Below, in pieces: positions 34,831 to 47,764 of a DNA stretch of 64,000 nucleotides (position 1 is its first letter; each line of letters begins with the position of its first letter). The DNA is from Cyprinodon diabolis. Lineage: Eukaryota; Chordata; Actinopteri; Cyprinodontiformes; Cyprinodontidae. The notes beneath the pieces were generated by a model, which was not told the origin of the DNA, made no database searches, and saw only the letters and a program-made list of their open reading frames with translations. The stretch is taken from NCBI GenBank assembly GCA_030533445.1, contig CM060075.1, positions 39,951,219 through 40,015,218 on the forward strand, read 5' to 3'. Both the position numbers and the translations under genes were made by a program.

Positions 34831-37570
34831 TTACCTTTACTGCAGCCAGTCTCTCCAGTTAACCAGGCTCAATGCCCCCATCTCCTAGTGATCGTAAACA
34901 GATGAGTTGTTGCTCTGATCCCACATAAAACAGATGTCTCAGAAAGTTGCTGCATACTCTTATTCATCTCAGCTGTGTTTATTCAGTCATAGCCGGTCAT
35001 AATACAGGACAAAAGTTAAATTAGCCAACAGGAAATGACCTAATGAAGCACACGTGCTGCTGTACAAGATGCAATAAATATTACAAGGAAGAAATAGTTC
35101 CACTCAAGTGATGATTCCCCTGTTAGATAGTGCGTTTCATTTATTTCTCTCTTTATTTAACGTGTTTCTGTTCAGTTATATTCTTACGCAAAACAATTAG
35201 TAAAATATTAAATGCCACAACATTGGTTGTAATACAACAAACAACAACAACAAAAAACCTTAAACCCTTAGATACAGTACACTGATCACACTGCATCTGA
35301 TGTGTTAATGGTAAATGGTCTGTACTTATAAAGACCAAAGCGACTTTCATTATATTCAGTCAATCGCCCATTCTCTCTGATGATGGCAAACTACATTGTT
35401 GCCACAGCTGCCCTGTGACTCACTGACAGAAACTGGCTCCGTCAGTCCCTCTGACCACCATTAGTAATCAATGTTGATGAAGTGTCTTGCCCAAGGACAC
35501 AATGACACTGAAAGCCAGAGCCAGGGCTTGAACCGACAATCCTCCTTCCTGATGGAAAACTCTTCATCTGATTCATAGTTGAATTGGATGATTCATCCGA
35601 TTCAGCAAAGTCCCCCATGGATGTTATTCAACCATGTGGGATGGATTACATGGATCCATCACACAGTTAGATCGTTACAGAGAGTATTAGGTAGGTACTA
35701 ATTTGAATTGTCTTTTTTAGAAAATTCAAATTAGTACCTCAGTGCACTTTGCATGGAAGTGTCGTTTTCTTTTTTTTCTTTTTTAGCTCTAATACAGTGT
35801 ACACTTTTGTGTTAATAAATAATACAGTTTTTGTTTTTGTGAATATTTTTTTGCCTGAGGCCTTTATCTGCATGGTAATATAAATTATTTAATTAATTCC
35901 ACTTTAGAATCATATCAGTATCTGGCATCAGCTGAGGAGCTCAAGACAGATATCAGATTGCATTTGACTAAAAAATACTGGATCTCTACCTGAGGCTACA
36001 TTCAAGAGGGGTGTGTCAAAGAAAAAGTATGCCATAGCATAGCAGGTTTCCGGTTTCTGACCAATCAGAGCAGAGTCACTCACACAGGTGACTCACTCCA
36101 TGTTTCTGCTGCTTCCTGCCTACGCAGACAGCTTCAGTCATGCACCTCTAACACTTTTAAAGAGTTTAAATCCTCAATTAAAGGTAAGATCTGACAAATC
36201 AAGTCTTCTGATATATGAACCCTTTTGTTCTAAAGTATGGTGCTGTACTGATAAATGCATAGCCTAGCATTCTGTTTATTTATATATCTGAGCTTTCAGT
36301 TTTTATTCTGCTGGCTTCCTTTTTAACGCAACGGACTAAAGCAGCATTTAGGATCTTACTGAAAGAAAACCAATATGAGTCAATCAGGTAGTGAAGCAAA
36401 CTGAGGGTCATACTCATTGGGTTTTAAAGTCTGCAATACTGTACATCACAGCCTAGAGAAGTAGAAACTAAAACAAGCCAGTGACAAATATGAGCCCTAG
36501 TCTGATCCAACGTTTAGAAACAGGAGAAGAACCCCCCCTAAATTAGAGAAATGAAACAGCTTTCATTCTAGTTATATTTGGAATGGGAATGCTTTAAGGT
36601 AGCAATAGTTTAACAGGCAGGTTTTGTTCCAAAAGTCATGAGAATGTATCTACTGTCTTCAAACTAAGACTTCGGTGTTGAGTGTAGTGTCTATTAATAT
36701 TGAACCTTAACATTAATTTTATCACATTTTTTAAAAAAATGGTAGTTAAAACGAAACAAAACAAAGAAGCTCTCAAAAAATACCATTTAAGTAAAGGTAA
36801 AACCAAATCTAAAACGGAGAGATATTTTATGTTATTCCAGGAAAACTTTGCAACTCCGTCTACTCACACACTTTTAGAGTGACATCATGGGAATGCCTCG
36901 GAACAGAAACTGGTTCTGTAATGATTCTCACCACGTGATGTGGGTTTAGTCAAAACAAAAACATCAACAAACAGATGACTCTATCTCCGTTATTTATTTA
37001 TGGAAAATCTGCCTAGTAGGATGTGGTGTTATAGAACAATAGATACACAAGTAGAAAAAAAAAAAAAGTCCTGATCACACAAATATTAAAAACACACAAA
37101 AACGTCTCTCCAAAACAAAACAATTATTACCAAATAGTTCAACTTTGAGCTAAAATACCTCAATTAACAAAGTGTAGGCTATTAAAATAAAACTAAACTA
37201 CACACACAACAAGTGAATGAAAACGAAACTTAAAGCCAATCAAAGTAGAAAGGACTTGGAAGTCTTACAGTGTAAAAAAAAGTCCTTTAAGAAAATCCTT
37301 ATAGCACCAATTAAGATATTGGAGTGGAGTGGAAGGGAAACTTGATTCCTATGGACAGCCATTGGCCAGGTTAACTTGGCTAAATGTCTGTAATATTTTA
37401 ACAATATTAAATTGAAAACAGCATTTTACAATCACCATAAACCATATCACTCAAATAAAATCTGTTTAGAAGAATTTTTTTAAGGTCATTTTTTAAAGAA
37501 CCACACTTTGTTGGACCCTCAGGGTTTGAGTTCTCCAGAGCAGAGGGGCAACTCTCTGGAAGGCTAAGGC
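34831..37570. other. No gene supported; repeat debris and a possible promoter
   Basis: At about 35310-35580 there is a common fish repeat (GGTAAATGGTCTGTACTTAT, then CTTGCCCAAGGACACA and GGCTTGAACCGACAATCCTCC). A perfect 17-bp inverted repeat lies at 35693-35739. At about 36040-36195 a CCAATCAG box is followed by a possible non-coding first exon ending at a GTAAGA donor (36184), too weak to assign. The stretch 37071-37200 recurs at 40911-41030. Confidence 0.4.
35693..35739. repeat. Perfect 17-bp inverted repeat (hairpin)
   Basis: AGGTACTAATTTGAATT (35693-35709) is followed, after 13 bases, by its exact complement (35723-35739). The loop is TTTTTT-rich. No coding context is seen. Confidence 0.8.
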
Positions 37571-37966
37571 TGTGTCTGAACGTCCACCATTATCACTATA
37601 TTGGGCACTATAATAGTGTTTATGCCATTTTAAATGAGTGTCCGAATGAAAAGGTAGTGGACTAGAAATTTCACACAATGCATCTGGAAAAGTAGTGTAT
37701 ATCCATGGTCACTAGAAGAGCAGATATATCCCAGATTGCTTTGCGAGAGCTCTCCTCACAAAGCATTATAGGATTGGTTGTGGTGGCAATAAATAACAAA
37801 GATGGTGCAGGCACCATGTGGGGAGGCGAAGTTACGTGACCAACGGGGAACAAAAAGTAATGATCATCTGTCTGAACGATCAGTTAACTGAGTTCATTAT
37901 AAAGTCCACTATATAGTCCCCACTCTATATAATGATTGCAGGATTTAGGGCGGACGTTCAGACACA
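37571..37966. mobile_element. MITE with TGTGTCTGAACGTCC ends
   Basis: The 15-bp terminal inverted repeat TGTGTCTGAACGTCC is at 37571-37585 and 37952-37966. Subterminal CACTATA/TATAGTG words mirror each other. There is no open frame of note, so it is non-autonomous. The target duplication is unclear, and hAT or PIF/Harbinger origin is possible. Confidence 0.7.
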
Positions 37967-38454
37967 AACAAATACCCTTTTCAAACTAGCTGAAAATCTC
38001 ATTTAAACCCGGGAAATATCGGTTTGTAATCCGGGTCAAACAACTCGACAAGTGACCCATCTTTAAATCGCCTCGGCTCTGATTGGCATGCAGTGGGAAA
38101 ACCAGATCCAGGTTTACCCGGTGAATTACATGACGTGCAACGTATGGATGTCAACATACCATCCCAGTCACATCTGGTCTAAGAAGCCGAAACAACACTG
38201 TTCACATTAGATAAACATGATCCAGCACTGGTGAGAGAGATTCAGACAGATACAAGAGTGAGATAATAAAGAATATTGAATTGAATTATGAAAAGTTATA
38301 GCTGCACCAAAAGAATGAGTTGTGTAGTGAAGATGGTGTGGCTAATGGTAACTACTGTGAACTAGCTGAGATAAGAGACACACGCTTTGTGGAACCATTG
38401 CTTGTCTTATTTTTTATTTTTTTAATCTTTGGGTGTGGTCTTTGGTTAATTTTC

Positions 38455-38905
38455 ACAAATCCACAATAAATGTCATCTCAAGGCATTTTACTGAGACAAT
38501 TCAACCAAATCATACAGTCATATGGGTTCAAAGGTTTATATTTTAGGAAAACCAGCTGATTGCATTGACTCATTGAATCTTCAGCAACACCAAGCATCCT
38601 TGTAGCGACAGTGGAGAGGAAAACTCCCTTTTAACAGGAATAAACCTCCTGCAGAACCAGGCTCAGTGTGAGCGGCCATCTGCTGAGGCCGACTGGGGTT
38701 CAAGGAGACAGAAGCAGACATAGAAAAAGAAGCAGAGATATAAAAGGCAACTGTCAACTGTCAACCAAGGCATACACCACAGTCCAGGAAATACACATTC
38801 AGGCAGACGAGCTCCGAGCCAGCTCCCATGTCAGAGGATGAAAGAGATTACATACAGTTAGTCACTGTCAGAGAAACAGGACAGTTTTTACAAACAGCAG
38901 AAGTA
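38455..38905 (-). mobile_element. L2 LINE 3'-UTR fragment
   Basis: It parallels 29400-29820 of the large L2: CATCTCAAGGCA, AACCAGCTGATTGCATTGACTCA, CTTTTAACAGGAA, CAGGCTCAGTGTGAGCGGCC and GACTGGGGTTCAAGGAGACA occur in the same order. It is a 5'-truncated older copy in the same orientation. Confidence 0.85.
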
Positions 38906-40202
38906 GATTGACTTTATATCCAAGATTGTATGAAGGGAACTGGTTTTACCTGGTTCTTGAGATCGAGTCGTTTATAGGTATAGCTCTGGGGAAAGAGAAA
39001 GAAATTCTGAATTTTTTTGAAGTTTTATTATATCATGTGGATTCCCCTCCTACGGAGTTGGATACTATTTATATTATTTGATACTGTGTACTTTGGGATT
39101 CTAGGTGTTTACCAGTCTCTTCTGATCTCTGGAGTAATAGAAACTCCAGCAATGCCCTCAACACCTGAAAGCAAAAGTTTATTGACATTATAAAAGCCTT
39201 TGTGGTTTCATCTTTCTGATATTAAATATTACCCCTTTTTAAGTTAGTACAGTCGGAACTTTACTTTTTTTTGACTTGTTAACTTATTTTTGTTAGATTT
39301 AGTAGTTCATTTATTCATCATATTTGGTACCATCACCACCTAACCCTGAACATTAGTAAAACTAGAGCTTAATTTAAGGGTTTTCTAGGGTTAAGGGTAT
39401 ATCTTAGGGCTTTCCTGTTTGGGTTAAACACATTGCAGCTGAGTGGTTAATTCTCTTGGTCTAACAGACATCATTATAAGACAAGCACACATATCGATGT
39501 AGCTAGTCAAATTATGAATACAGCTATGTAGTGAAACTACAAAAAACAAATATTACAGATATTTAGTAGATGGCTGAAGTTCTCCATATGAAGGTGTACA
39601 TTGGCATTACTGTCATTAAAGGAAAACTAACACAGAAAGAAAACCAAAAGACTTAAAAGTGACAGTCTCTTCCTAGTTCTTACCTAGCTTTGCAGCACTT
39701 TGTTCCAGCTGTTGCTGTTCAATGTGCTTTATAATTTGTTGTTGGCAAAGCATCCCGATTTTCAATCAATCGATTGAACATCCAGCCAACTGACCGACCA
39801 ATCGTCCACTTTTATTTGTCCCAAAGAGCATTAATTGCATGTGCTGTGCAGAGAATGTGCATACCTCTCAGGAGGCCCATATTTATGAAATAAAACACAT
39901 TGTGATAATTTCAGTAGGTTCTGTAGCAGAAGCTGCTGTTCACATAAAACTGATATTCTGCAGTGATGAGACAATCACTTTCTTTCTGCATATTCTGGTG
40001 GACCAACATGTTTGACCTTTTCTCAGCTTCAGAGGCTTTTCCATGTATCTTTCAAAAGCAAGGTTTTACTAATTTAAATCTTGTGAGGAGGAAACTCTTG
40101 ACAGGAAGCTGTGGTGGGTTTGACACAATCATCAGAGGTGTCATGACCACCCATCCCCCCTCTAGTTTGTAAAGCGTCTCTCTGTCAGCACGGCAGCTCA
40201 GG
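38906..40202. other. No gene; upstream region of the Fc-receptor-like gene
   Basis: AT-rich spacer. The last 200 bp before 40203 (GC-richer, with GAGGAAAC and CATGACCACCC) probably hold the promoter and 5' UTR of the Fc-receptor-like gene. No TATA box is obvious. Confidence 0.35.
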
Positions 40203-43200
40203 ATGGAGATAACTATTCTGTGCTCTGTTGTTGGTGAGTTATAAAATCCACTTTTCTTATATTTTGTTGCACTTTTTCAGAAATAAATGTAGTTTTGTAG
40301 CTTATTATCAGGATGTGATCTTAGTTTTCTTTCTCTAGGCAACTAATGCCGGTGAAGTTTCTCAGTCATCCAGGACATATGGGGGTCGTTTGGGTGCCCC
40401 ATACCCATATTTCAGAGACTTAGACGGGTATGGAGCATTGCAGGCTAACAAAAGAAGCCAAGCGACCCCCATTCCAAAGGGGTGGACCCCTTAGTCTGTT
40501 TCAATTTGCATGTTTTCAAAACAAAAACAAGGCTTTGATGGGTTACTTTTAAAACCTCAAACTCAATGCTATACCTGACATTTTGAATTGAAAAAGCTTC
40601 CTGGATGGGAAGCAAAACATCTTGGAACTTGGAAACAAAGTCCAGTGGATAGTTTTTAATTTTTTTTTTTGGCCATCCGCTGTATAATTGACTTATTCAA
40701 TGGTAAAAGCTTTTTTTTTCCTACAGATCAGTGTGTTTCCTGTTTTAGTGTTTTCCGCTTTGATCGTTAGTGGTCTATCAGGTCCAATAGATAAGATCTG
40801 CAAGTCAGCCTTCATTGTAGCCAGCTCATCTATGCAGCCGCATTAACTATACTTATGAGGCCGACAGACAAGGTTACTGCAAACACATTTTTGTTAAGTG
40901 TCCTGAACACACACATATTAAAAACACACAAAAACGTCTTGCCAAAACAAAACAATTATTACGAAATAGTTCAACTTTGACCTAAAATACCTCAATAACA
41001 AACTGTAGGCTATTAAAATAAAACTAAAATACTAATAAAACCGATGAAACCCATAGGTGTTCAGAGTTTGGAAAAGGTGTTTAATTGTTTTAAAAACGCT
41101 GCAAAGAAAAAAAAACAACACAATGTCATTGTTTTGCAGTTTATATTCATGAGATTGAGATTATGAAGATTAGCCCTTATTAAAGTTTTTCTCCTTTTGC
41201 AGCTTGTCTGAGCGTCCTTCCCAGCAGATCCCAGTTCTTCAGGTATGAGTCTGTTACTCTGAGCTGTGGGGGGAAGTCTACTGAGTGGAGTGTCAGAAGA
41301 AACACTTCAAAATTCGTGAATCAACTCTGGTTGACCTATTCAGTTGAAAGAAATACCTTTACGTGTTATTTTGATAATCTATATGAAACAGACTCTGGAG
41401 TTTACTGGTGTGAATCAGAAGCAGGAGAACGCAGCAATGAAGTCAACATCACTGTAACAGGGCAGTTAAAACTGAGCAGAAGATGATCTGAAATCATTTT
41501 TTAGTATTCAGTTTGAGGAGAACTGACCTGTTTGTGGTCTGGAGAAGGTAAAAGTAACTTAGAGAAATACAGAGAGAAATAGAAATGATAATTTCTATTT
41601 CAGTGTATATCAGTTCAGCAGAACTGATATACACCCGGGGAGCAATCAAGGGTTAAAGGTTTTTCTCAGGAACCCAGGGTGGAGACTGTGGGGATCGAAC
41701 CAGGTACTTGCAACCTTCTCCGAGCACAAGTTCACTGCTCCAATCACTAGGTCAACACTCCCTGTTGATTGAAGTCCTTATGTGAGGCTGTTTTCCAGTG
41801 GCCTTCCTTTGTAGTAGGGATTTGACGGAGCTCTGCACTGGACTGGAGTGGAGGATGTTACAGGTTTGATCTTGATAAATCTAAGAGAGAAACAAAGGAC
41901 TGGAGTCTTAGATCAAAGCGATGTCCCCCGAACACCAGAGACATTTAGACATTGGCTTTCAGGTTAAATCTGGTCAGTCCATTGTAGTCTGGATTTAGTC
42001 CAGAAATATTTGTTGAAAATTGGGCTGTATTTGGTCTGTCTGATTTTGTCCCACTTTAGACATGAAATCCCAGTTTTTTCTTGTCTGTCTTTTCAACCAA
42101 TTTTTGCTCAGTTGGTATGGTCTGCACACCTCAGTCATATAATCCGTTCATTATCAGAGATTTAAATACATTTCTATTAGCAGAGATGGGAAGTAATGAA
42201 GTACAAATACTTCGCTACTGTACTCAAGTAGATTTTTCTGATATTTTTACTTTACTTTACTACTTATATTTATGGCGACTTACTTACTTCTACTCCTTAC
42301 AATTTTACCAAAATATCTGTACTTTCTACTCCCTACATTTAAAAAAATTGGCTCGTTACTTTAGTTTTGAATCATTTCAATGGAGTTACCGTTATTATTT
42401 TTCACGTCATCAATACCAAATTCAATCTAATTGGATGGGAATCTACGTTGCATTTGACGCACCACTACAAGATGAATCGACAGATTCGGCGGTATTCATT
42501 CGCGGCAAATCATCGCAGCTTGGTGGCGGTGGCGTTAGCATAGTAGTATGGACGACGAGATGATTGAAAATGAACACAACGGAGATCTAGTCCTATTGGC
42601 AGACATCCATTTAAAATGACGGCATGAAAAAAGTGGTTTCTACTTTTACTTTTATACTTTAAGTAAATTTACAAGCCTGTACTTTGTTACTTTTACTTGA
42701 GTAAAGAAGTTTAATCAGTACTTACACTTTTACCAGAGTATTTTTTAACACAGGTATCTGTACATTTACTCAAGTACGGAAAGTGAGTACTTTTACCATC
42801 TCTGTCTATTAGTGCAAATAATTGCAGGTGGGGATATATAAAAAAAGCCTAATAAGCAAAACTTCCACGACCCCCATGCAGTACCTCTGTGGACCCCATA
42901 GGGTTCGTGGACCCCTGTTGAAGACCTTCGGTTTAGGACATCTGACTTTGAGGACTAGAACGATGCTCTAAAGTTTCCCACAGGGTCAAATGTACTTAAG
43001 GTGGATGTATGCGTAAAGCTTTATTTTTATGAATGTGTGATTCACCCATTCACACGACAAAATATTTGCTGGGGAAAAGTCCTCACATTGAGCTTATGTG
43101 ACAGCGAGAAATGTAGGAAATCAGTAAAACTTAATGGAAAGTGTAACGTTGGTGGACAGTGCTTCACTATTTAAGTCTGCCCTGATAACAACAAAGGCAA

Positions 43201-46200
43201 GGCAAGTCTATATAGCACAATTCACCACAAAGTCATTTCGAAGTGCTTTACAAGAAATAGAAGCAAAATACAAACAGAATAATAGCAAGGGATGATAAAA
43301 AACATGAATAGTAAAACAAATAAAACAGTTGGACCACAACCTTAAACTAAAGAAATCTCAATTAAAGGCTTAACTTCAACAGTCAAGGTCAGCTCTAAAT
43401 AAATGTTTTTTTTTTTACTTTAACTTAAAAGATGGTGTTCTGTATGTGTGTTTCAATGTAAATACCAGATTAAAAAATGCTCAGAAAATGGTTGTTCACC
43501 ACATTCTGATTATATAATACTTGTTTGCCTCCATGCTGTGTTTCTCAGGTGGACCATTGATCCTGGAGAGTCCTGAACATCCAGTCAATGAAGGAGAAGA
43601 AGTGACTCTTCACTGCAGAGCCAAGACGTCTTTCCCCAATCTAACTTATTTCTATAAAAACGGGGTGCCTATTGGGAACAGCTCTACAGGAACCTTTAAC
43701 ATCCAAAGTGTTTCTAAATCTGATGAAGGACTCTACAAATGTAACGTCTCTGGACTCGGAGAATCACCAGAAAGCTGGTTGGCTGTCAGAGGTGAGAAGG
43801 AAATTTAGAAAATATAAAACACCTTTATTATAGTTTTCTTATTATAGCGTTCTTATTCATGTCTCTGTTTACATATTCTTAGAATTAAGCTCTTGTTTAT
43901 CTTCTTTATTGAATGACAGGGGAGACTGTAGGGAGAGTTTCACAAAAACCTGTTTATTGTATTATAATACAATGTTAACTGGGTTAGACTGATATGACTC
44001 AGAATTATCTGAAATTTGAACCTAAGTTGATTCTATATAACTTGTCTTGTCGAGAAATTTGCAATCATAGTTGTTATTATTTGGCACTATGTGCATGTGG
44101 AGAAAACATGTATTTGACAAAAGGCAAATATTCTAGTCTTTTCTACTAACATAGAATGAAAAGATCTAAGATTTTTATCCTATGTAAACCAGCTGTGGAT
44201 TAAGACTCCAGAGTCTTCATTGTTATCATGAAACAATATTTTCAGAAACCTCCAATTAGTTAGACTGTTCCAGTCTGGAGTATTAGACCCACTAACTGTA
44301 ACATCAATAACAGCTGGTGAGACTATCTAACTGATGTCGATGCAATGAGCGGCCATCTTGAATGTGGAAGTCAGGTAGGGTTGTGTTGCCCCAGCTTTCC
44401 GATTCATCAGTCTGACTTCATTCTGAAGGATTTATGGCTTGAAGATTTCTGTCTGACTTCAGACTAAAAATAGAACAAACCAAAAAAAAACAACACAGAC
44501 CTGTCTGGAAGAATACCTGCTAATTTTGCCCAGAGCAACAGGAAACATCTGCTCTCTTTAATCCCAACAAAATGTTTCTCTTATTTTCTATCATATTCTT
44601 ATTTCAAGTTAACATCCTAATTAATTATTCAATAATCACGCTGTGAGATTTTTAGTTTTATTGTGTTTTCTTTTAGTGTTAAGTTAAATTACAGAAAATA
44701 AAAGAAAGAGATCCATTAAATTACTGACTTCTCCATTCTTTTTAGTATATAAACCTGCAAAATTCATATTAAACACTTTATTAAAACTTAAGTACTTTTT
44801 TTCCATACTCAGGTAACCTTGCTTGTATTAAGTCCAGCTAACCAGACGTCTGTCTTTCACAGTTCTCAGTCGTCAGACGCCTACATTTCCCCTCTCATAC
44901 ATAATACGCCTTCTTGTGGTCGGTGTTTTCTTCTTCATCATGGTGATGATGCTCTGCTTCTGGAGAAAACATAAAGGTCAGTGTTTTCACAAACAACACT
45001 ACAATATTCTGAAAGACTGAGGTTTGCCATTAAAGCAAAAATAAAACTAATCTATTGGGGGAAAATAATCATTATGGTATCTGCAGATTTACCTGTATCT
45101 GTTTGGTATTTCATCCTGTCTCATATCTGATGTCCAGAAATCCAGCTTCTTGGATCAGTAAAACTGATCTAGCCTGCAGCTGTAATAATGTTCTGAACAT
45201 TTAGCTCAGTGAATCAGCTTACTTTGGCCTCTATAGATTTAGGTGCTAAACTCTTTTTAGAGCTCGATTCTGGTTCAAACTATTAAACATGTTATATTAC
45301 AGCTGCTGGTCTGTTTTATACCTCTCATTTTTATATTTCAGCCTCTAAAGCACCTTGGTCATAGAGATTGTTAGATGAGACAATGACCAGTCATAGATCT
45401 ATAATCTCACTGTGTGATTAGTTTGGTGACATCATGCAAACATTAAATCTGATTCTCAGAAAAATAAAAAAATAATGAAGAAATAATCAATAAATTGTAA
45501 TGTAACCTGGTTACATAACCTGGTTCTGCACATTTATACTGGTTTATCTGCCTCAGTCAGTTCATCTGATTTTTGAATATCAACTGAAAACCTTCCAGTT
45601 GCTTTTTTAAGCTGACTGATAGACAAGGCAACCTTTGAATTAACCTTTAACCTAAATATGACATCACACTTTGCTGTGTTGCACGGCTGTAATCAGCAGT
45701 GTGACTTTGACCATCATTGATGATATAAAGCCAGTTAAATCCAGCTGCTGCATCCTGATGATTTATTTTATTTATTTCTGCTGGTAGGGTGGACCGTTCT
45801 GTGTCTTTCTCTGCTGTCATTGTCTCTCAGGAAGGGAAACCTCAAAGAATCACTGGTGACCTAAAAGTCACATAGAATAAACTGTACAGTATTTTTTTAT
45901 ACAGTAAACAGATCAGAGCTCTGATAATAACAACACTATGAAGAAACAAAACCTAAATGCATCACAACCCAAAGCTGACGTGGGTTAAATAACTATTTAA
46001 AAAAATGAAATTCTTTTGCTATTTATTCTTTCTGGTGCGTATGCTTTGGCTGACGTTATATGACAGAAATAACTTGCTACCACGCAAAGAAAGGCGTAAC
46101 CATAACATAGTAACAAGAAATAACAAAAGAGAGCATACCACAGAGTGATAATTAAAGAATGGTTTTCTTAAGTCTATTTTTAGCAGATGTTTGAAAGAAG

Positions 46201-47764
46201 GTCAAAAGGTTTTCTTCATTGTTAAATAAGATGCTCAAAAAGATTAACTTACTCTAAGCATTTGTTTTTAGAGTGATCCAGAGACTTAGATGGATATTTT
46301 TATACAGTCTATGTTTGCACAGAAAGAAAATAGGACTTATCCCTGATGTAGAGACAACTGGGTTATTCTTCTACATAGTTGTTAATAAACATGCCTCCTC
46401 AAAAAGATTTCTTACTACAACATCTAATCCTGTTTGGGCCAAGGGAAGGAAATCAAACTTCCTGTTTGAATGGACTGCATTTCAGGACCCTCATCGTGCT
46501 AAATATGAGCTCTTAGAAGTGTTGTAATCTTATTCCTTTAACAAAATCATACACAAAGCTTTCGCTTAATACTGAGTGAATGAGGAATATCTATGTGGCC
46601 CCTCCAGAAGGCCCCAGCTTTAATCACACTGTGCCCGCACTGTAAACAAACACCCATTTTCTCCGATCAATGAAGGGTGATGCGAGGATTAAAGTTGTGA
46701 TAAAGTGGCTCATTTAGTAAAATGAATGGCCTGTCATTAGGTCTTTGCTGAAGTATATGATAAGCTAATTAAATCCGCTATTAGATTTATAGATGTTGGA
46801 AATGAAAAGCATCTAAAAAAAATAAAGGATGTACTGGAGCTTAGCATCTCTGCTTTAGAGCAATAGAAATGTTAAGGAACTGATTTAGTAGAACCTTTTT
46901 ATTTACTTTAATGATGGCTGTTGAATTTATAGACAAGCATAGACATTTGTTAATACTTCAGCTGTTGTTCCCCCCTATTCATGGATGTTGGTCCAGCAAT
47001 TATAGTGCATCATAGGCCAATATCTGATCTGTCGGTGCTGGAAGAATAATCTCATTTCCATGACCAAGTAAATTAGTTTTATCATGCAATAATTGTCAAT
47101 AATCATCTCATCATATCAAACACATATTTAAAAGAAACACATAACTAGAACAGCTGCGGTAGACATTAATGGCATTGTTGCTCTTGAAAAGAAGCAATAC
47201 AGAATGGCTCATTATGTTGCAAGCATTTGATTGTGTTGTTAGGTTAAAAAATGTAGGTTTGTAAAAGAAGGACTGAATACACAGTAAGGGATTTTCAACA
47301 ACAGCTTCTGCTGGAGCGGAAAGAGCCCAACCTAACTTCCAGCTCTTTCTTCGACTCCCCTCCTGCAGCCGTCTTTTATTAACAGAACATAACACATGGT
47401 TACAAAACAGTATTGTTCTGACAGAACAATTGATCAGTTCATAAGACAGGAGGCTCCACCAACTGAATCACAAGGCAGGGTGGTCTCCTGACTGAATCAC
47501 AAAACAGAGTGGAGCATCTCCTTGCTTCAATGCTTATATGTACATACATTCATTTTATATCATCATTGAATAAACCTAACAAGTGTGGACCATTAGACTT
47601 TCACACCATGTCAAACAATAATTTTCTCTGTTAGTCAAGCCTGAGTGTTGAGTGATTTAATTATCGTTAGACTTAAAGAGATTCATGGCTAGTTGTTTCA
47701 TTAATACAACTAAACCTTTGCCTCTACTACAGAAGAGAATCCCCAAAAGCCCAGCTTCTCATAA
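40203..47764 (+). CDS. Fc-receptor-like Ig membrane protein (possible pseudogene)
   Basis: Plus-strand exons: leader start 40203-40233 (MEITILCSVV), Ig1 41203-41460, Ig2 43549-43791, transmembrane 44863-44976 and a provisional last exon 47733-47764. All junctions are phase 1. Ig1 has SVTLSCGG, WSVRRNTS and DSGVYWCES; Ig2 has EEVTLHCRA, YFYKNG and DEGLYKCNVSG, as in the D1-D2 of teleost FcR-like proteins. The membrane exon encodes LLVVGVFFFIMVMMLCFW then RKHK. Family members bind immunoglobulin or related ligands at the leukocyte surface. Odd: the base after Ig1's phase-1 end is GG, not GT (41461-41462). Read-through gives a stop 10 codons on, so either a soluble one-domain product or a dead gene is expected. 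The tail exon is uncertain. Confidence 0.65.
40330..40660 (+). repeat. Dispersed repeat in first intron of the FcR-like gene
   Basis: It holds GGTGAAGTTTCTCAGTCATC, GGGTCGTTTGGGTG and AAAGCTTCCTGGATGGGAAG, words of a widespread fish repeat. Ends are approximate. Confidence 0.5.
41603..41634. repeat. Perfect 14-bp hairpin
   Basis: GTGTATATCAGTTC (41603-41616), loop AGCA, then the exact complement (41621-41634). It lies 143 bp after the Ig1 exon and abuts the 3' end of the SINE at 41632. Confidence 0.8.
41632..41762 (-). repeat. tRNA-derived SINE
   Basis: On the minus strand it starts GGGAGTGTTGACCTAGTGAT (A box) and has a B box GGTTCGATCCCC at about 41705-41694. The body includes CCTTTAACCCTTGATTGC, similar to the SINEs at 8012 and 63644, but it is shorter. 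Confidence 0.8.
42181..42804. mobile_element. Non-autonomous hAT element, perfect 8-bp duplication
   Basis: CAGAGATGGGAAGTAATGAA at 42181 and inverted CAGAGATGGTAAAAGTACTC ending 42804 form the ends. TCTATTAG flanks both (42173-42180 and 42805-42812). The interior is rich in AAGTAC/GTACTT words. The open frame 42081-42563 overlaps this element and is not a gene. It sits in the intron between Ig1 and Ig2. Confidence 0.85.
43185..43400. repeat. LINE-tail-like fragment
   Basis: TCTATATAGCACAATTCACC and AGTGCTTTACAAGAAATAGAAG resemble the common fish LINE tail word order (TTTATATAGCGCC..CACTTTACA in the L2 at 29390-29440). It is too short to orient with certainty. Confidence 0.45.
43792..44862. 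other. Intron of the FcR-like gene
   Basis: AT-rich sequence between the Ig2 and transmembrane exons. I saw no further Ig exon. Confidence 0.5.
44977..47732. other. Intron or 3' region of the FcR-like gene
   Basis: A possible 25-bp exon (45831-45855) follows a good acceptor (GTCATTGTCTCTCAG). It would leave phase 2, but joining it to 47733 makes a TGA. Part of this region (about 45190-45440) is repeated at 51700-52010. The block 47100-47640 looks like an old transposon. The open frame 46273-46527 is unsupported. Confidence 0.35.

Noticed and set aside
42081..42563. 160-codon plus-strand open frame
   Set aside because: It lies mostly within a non-autonomous hAT element with clear ends and duplications; its translation has no domain.
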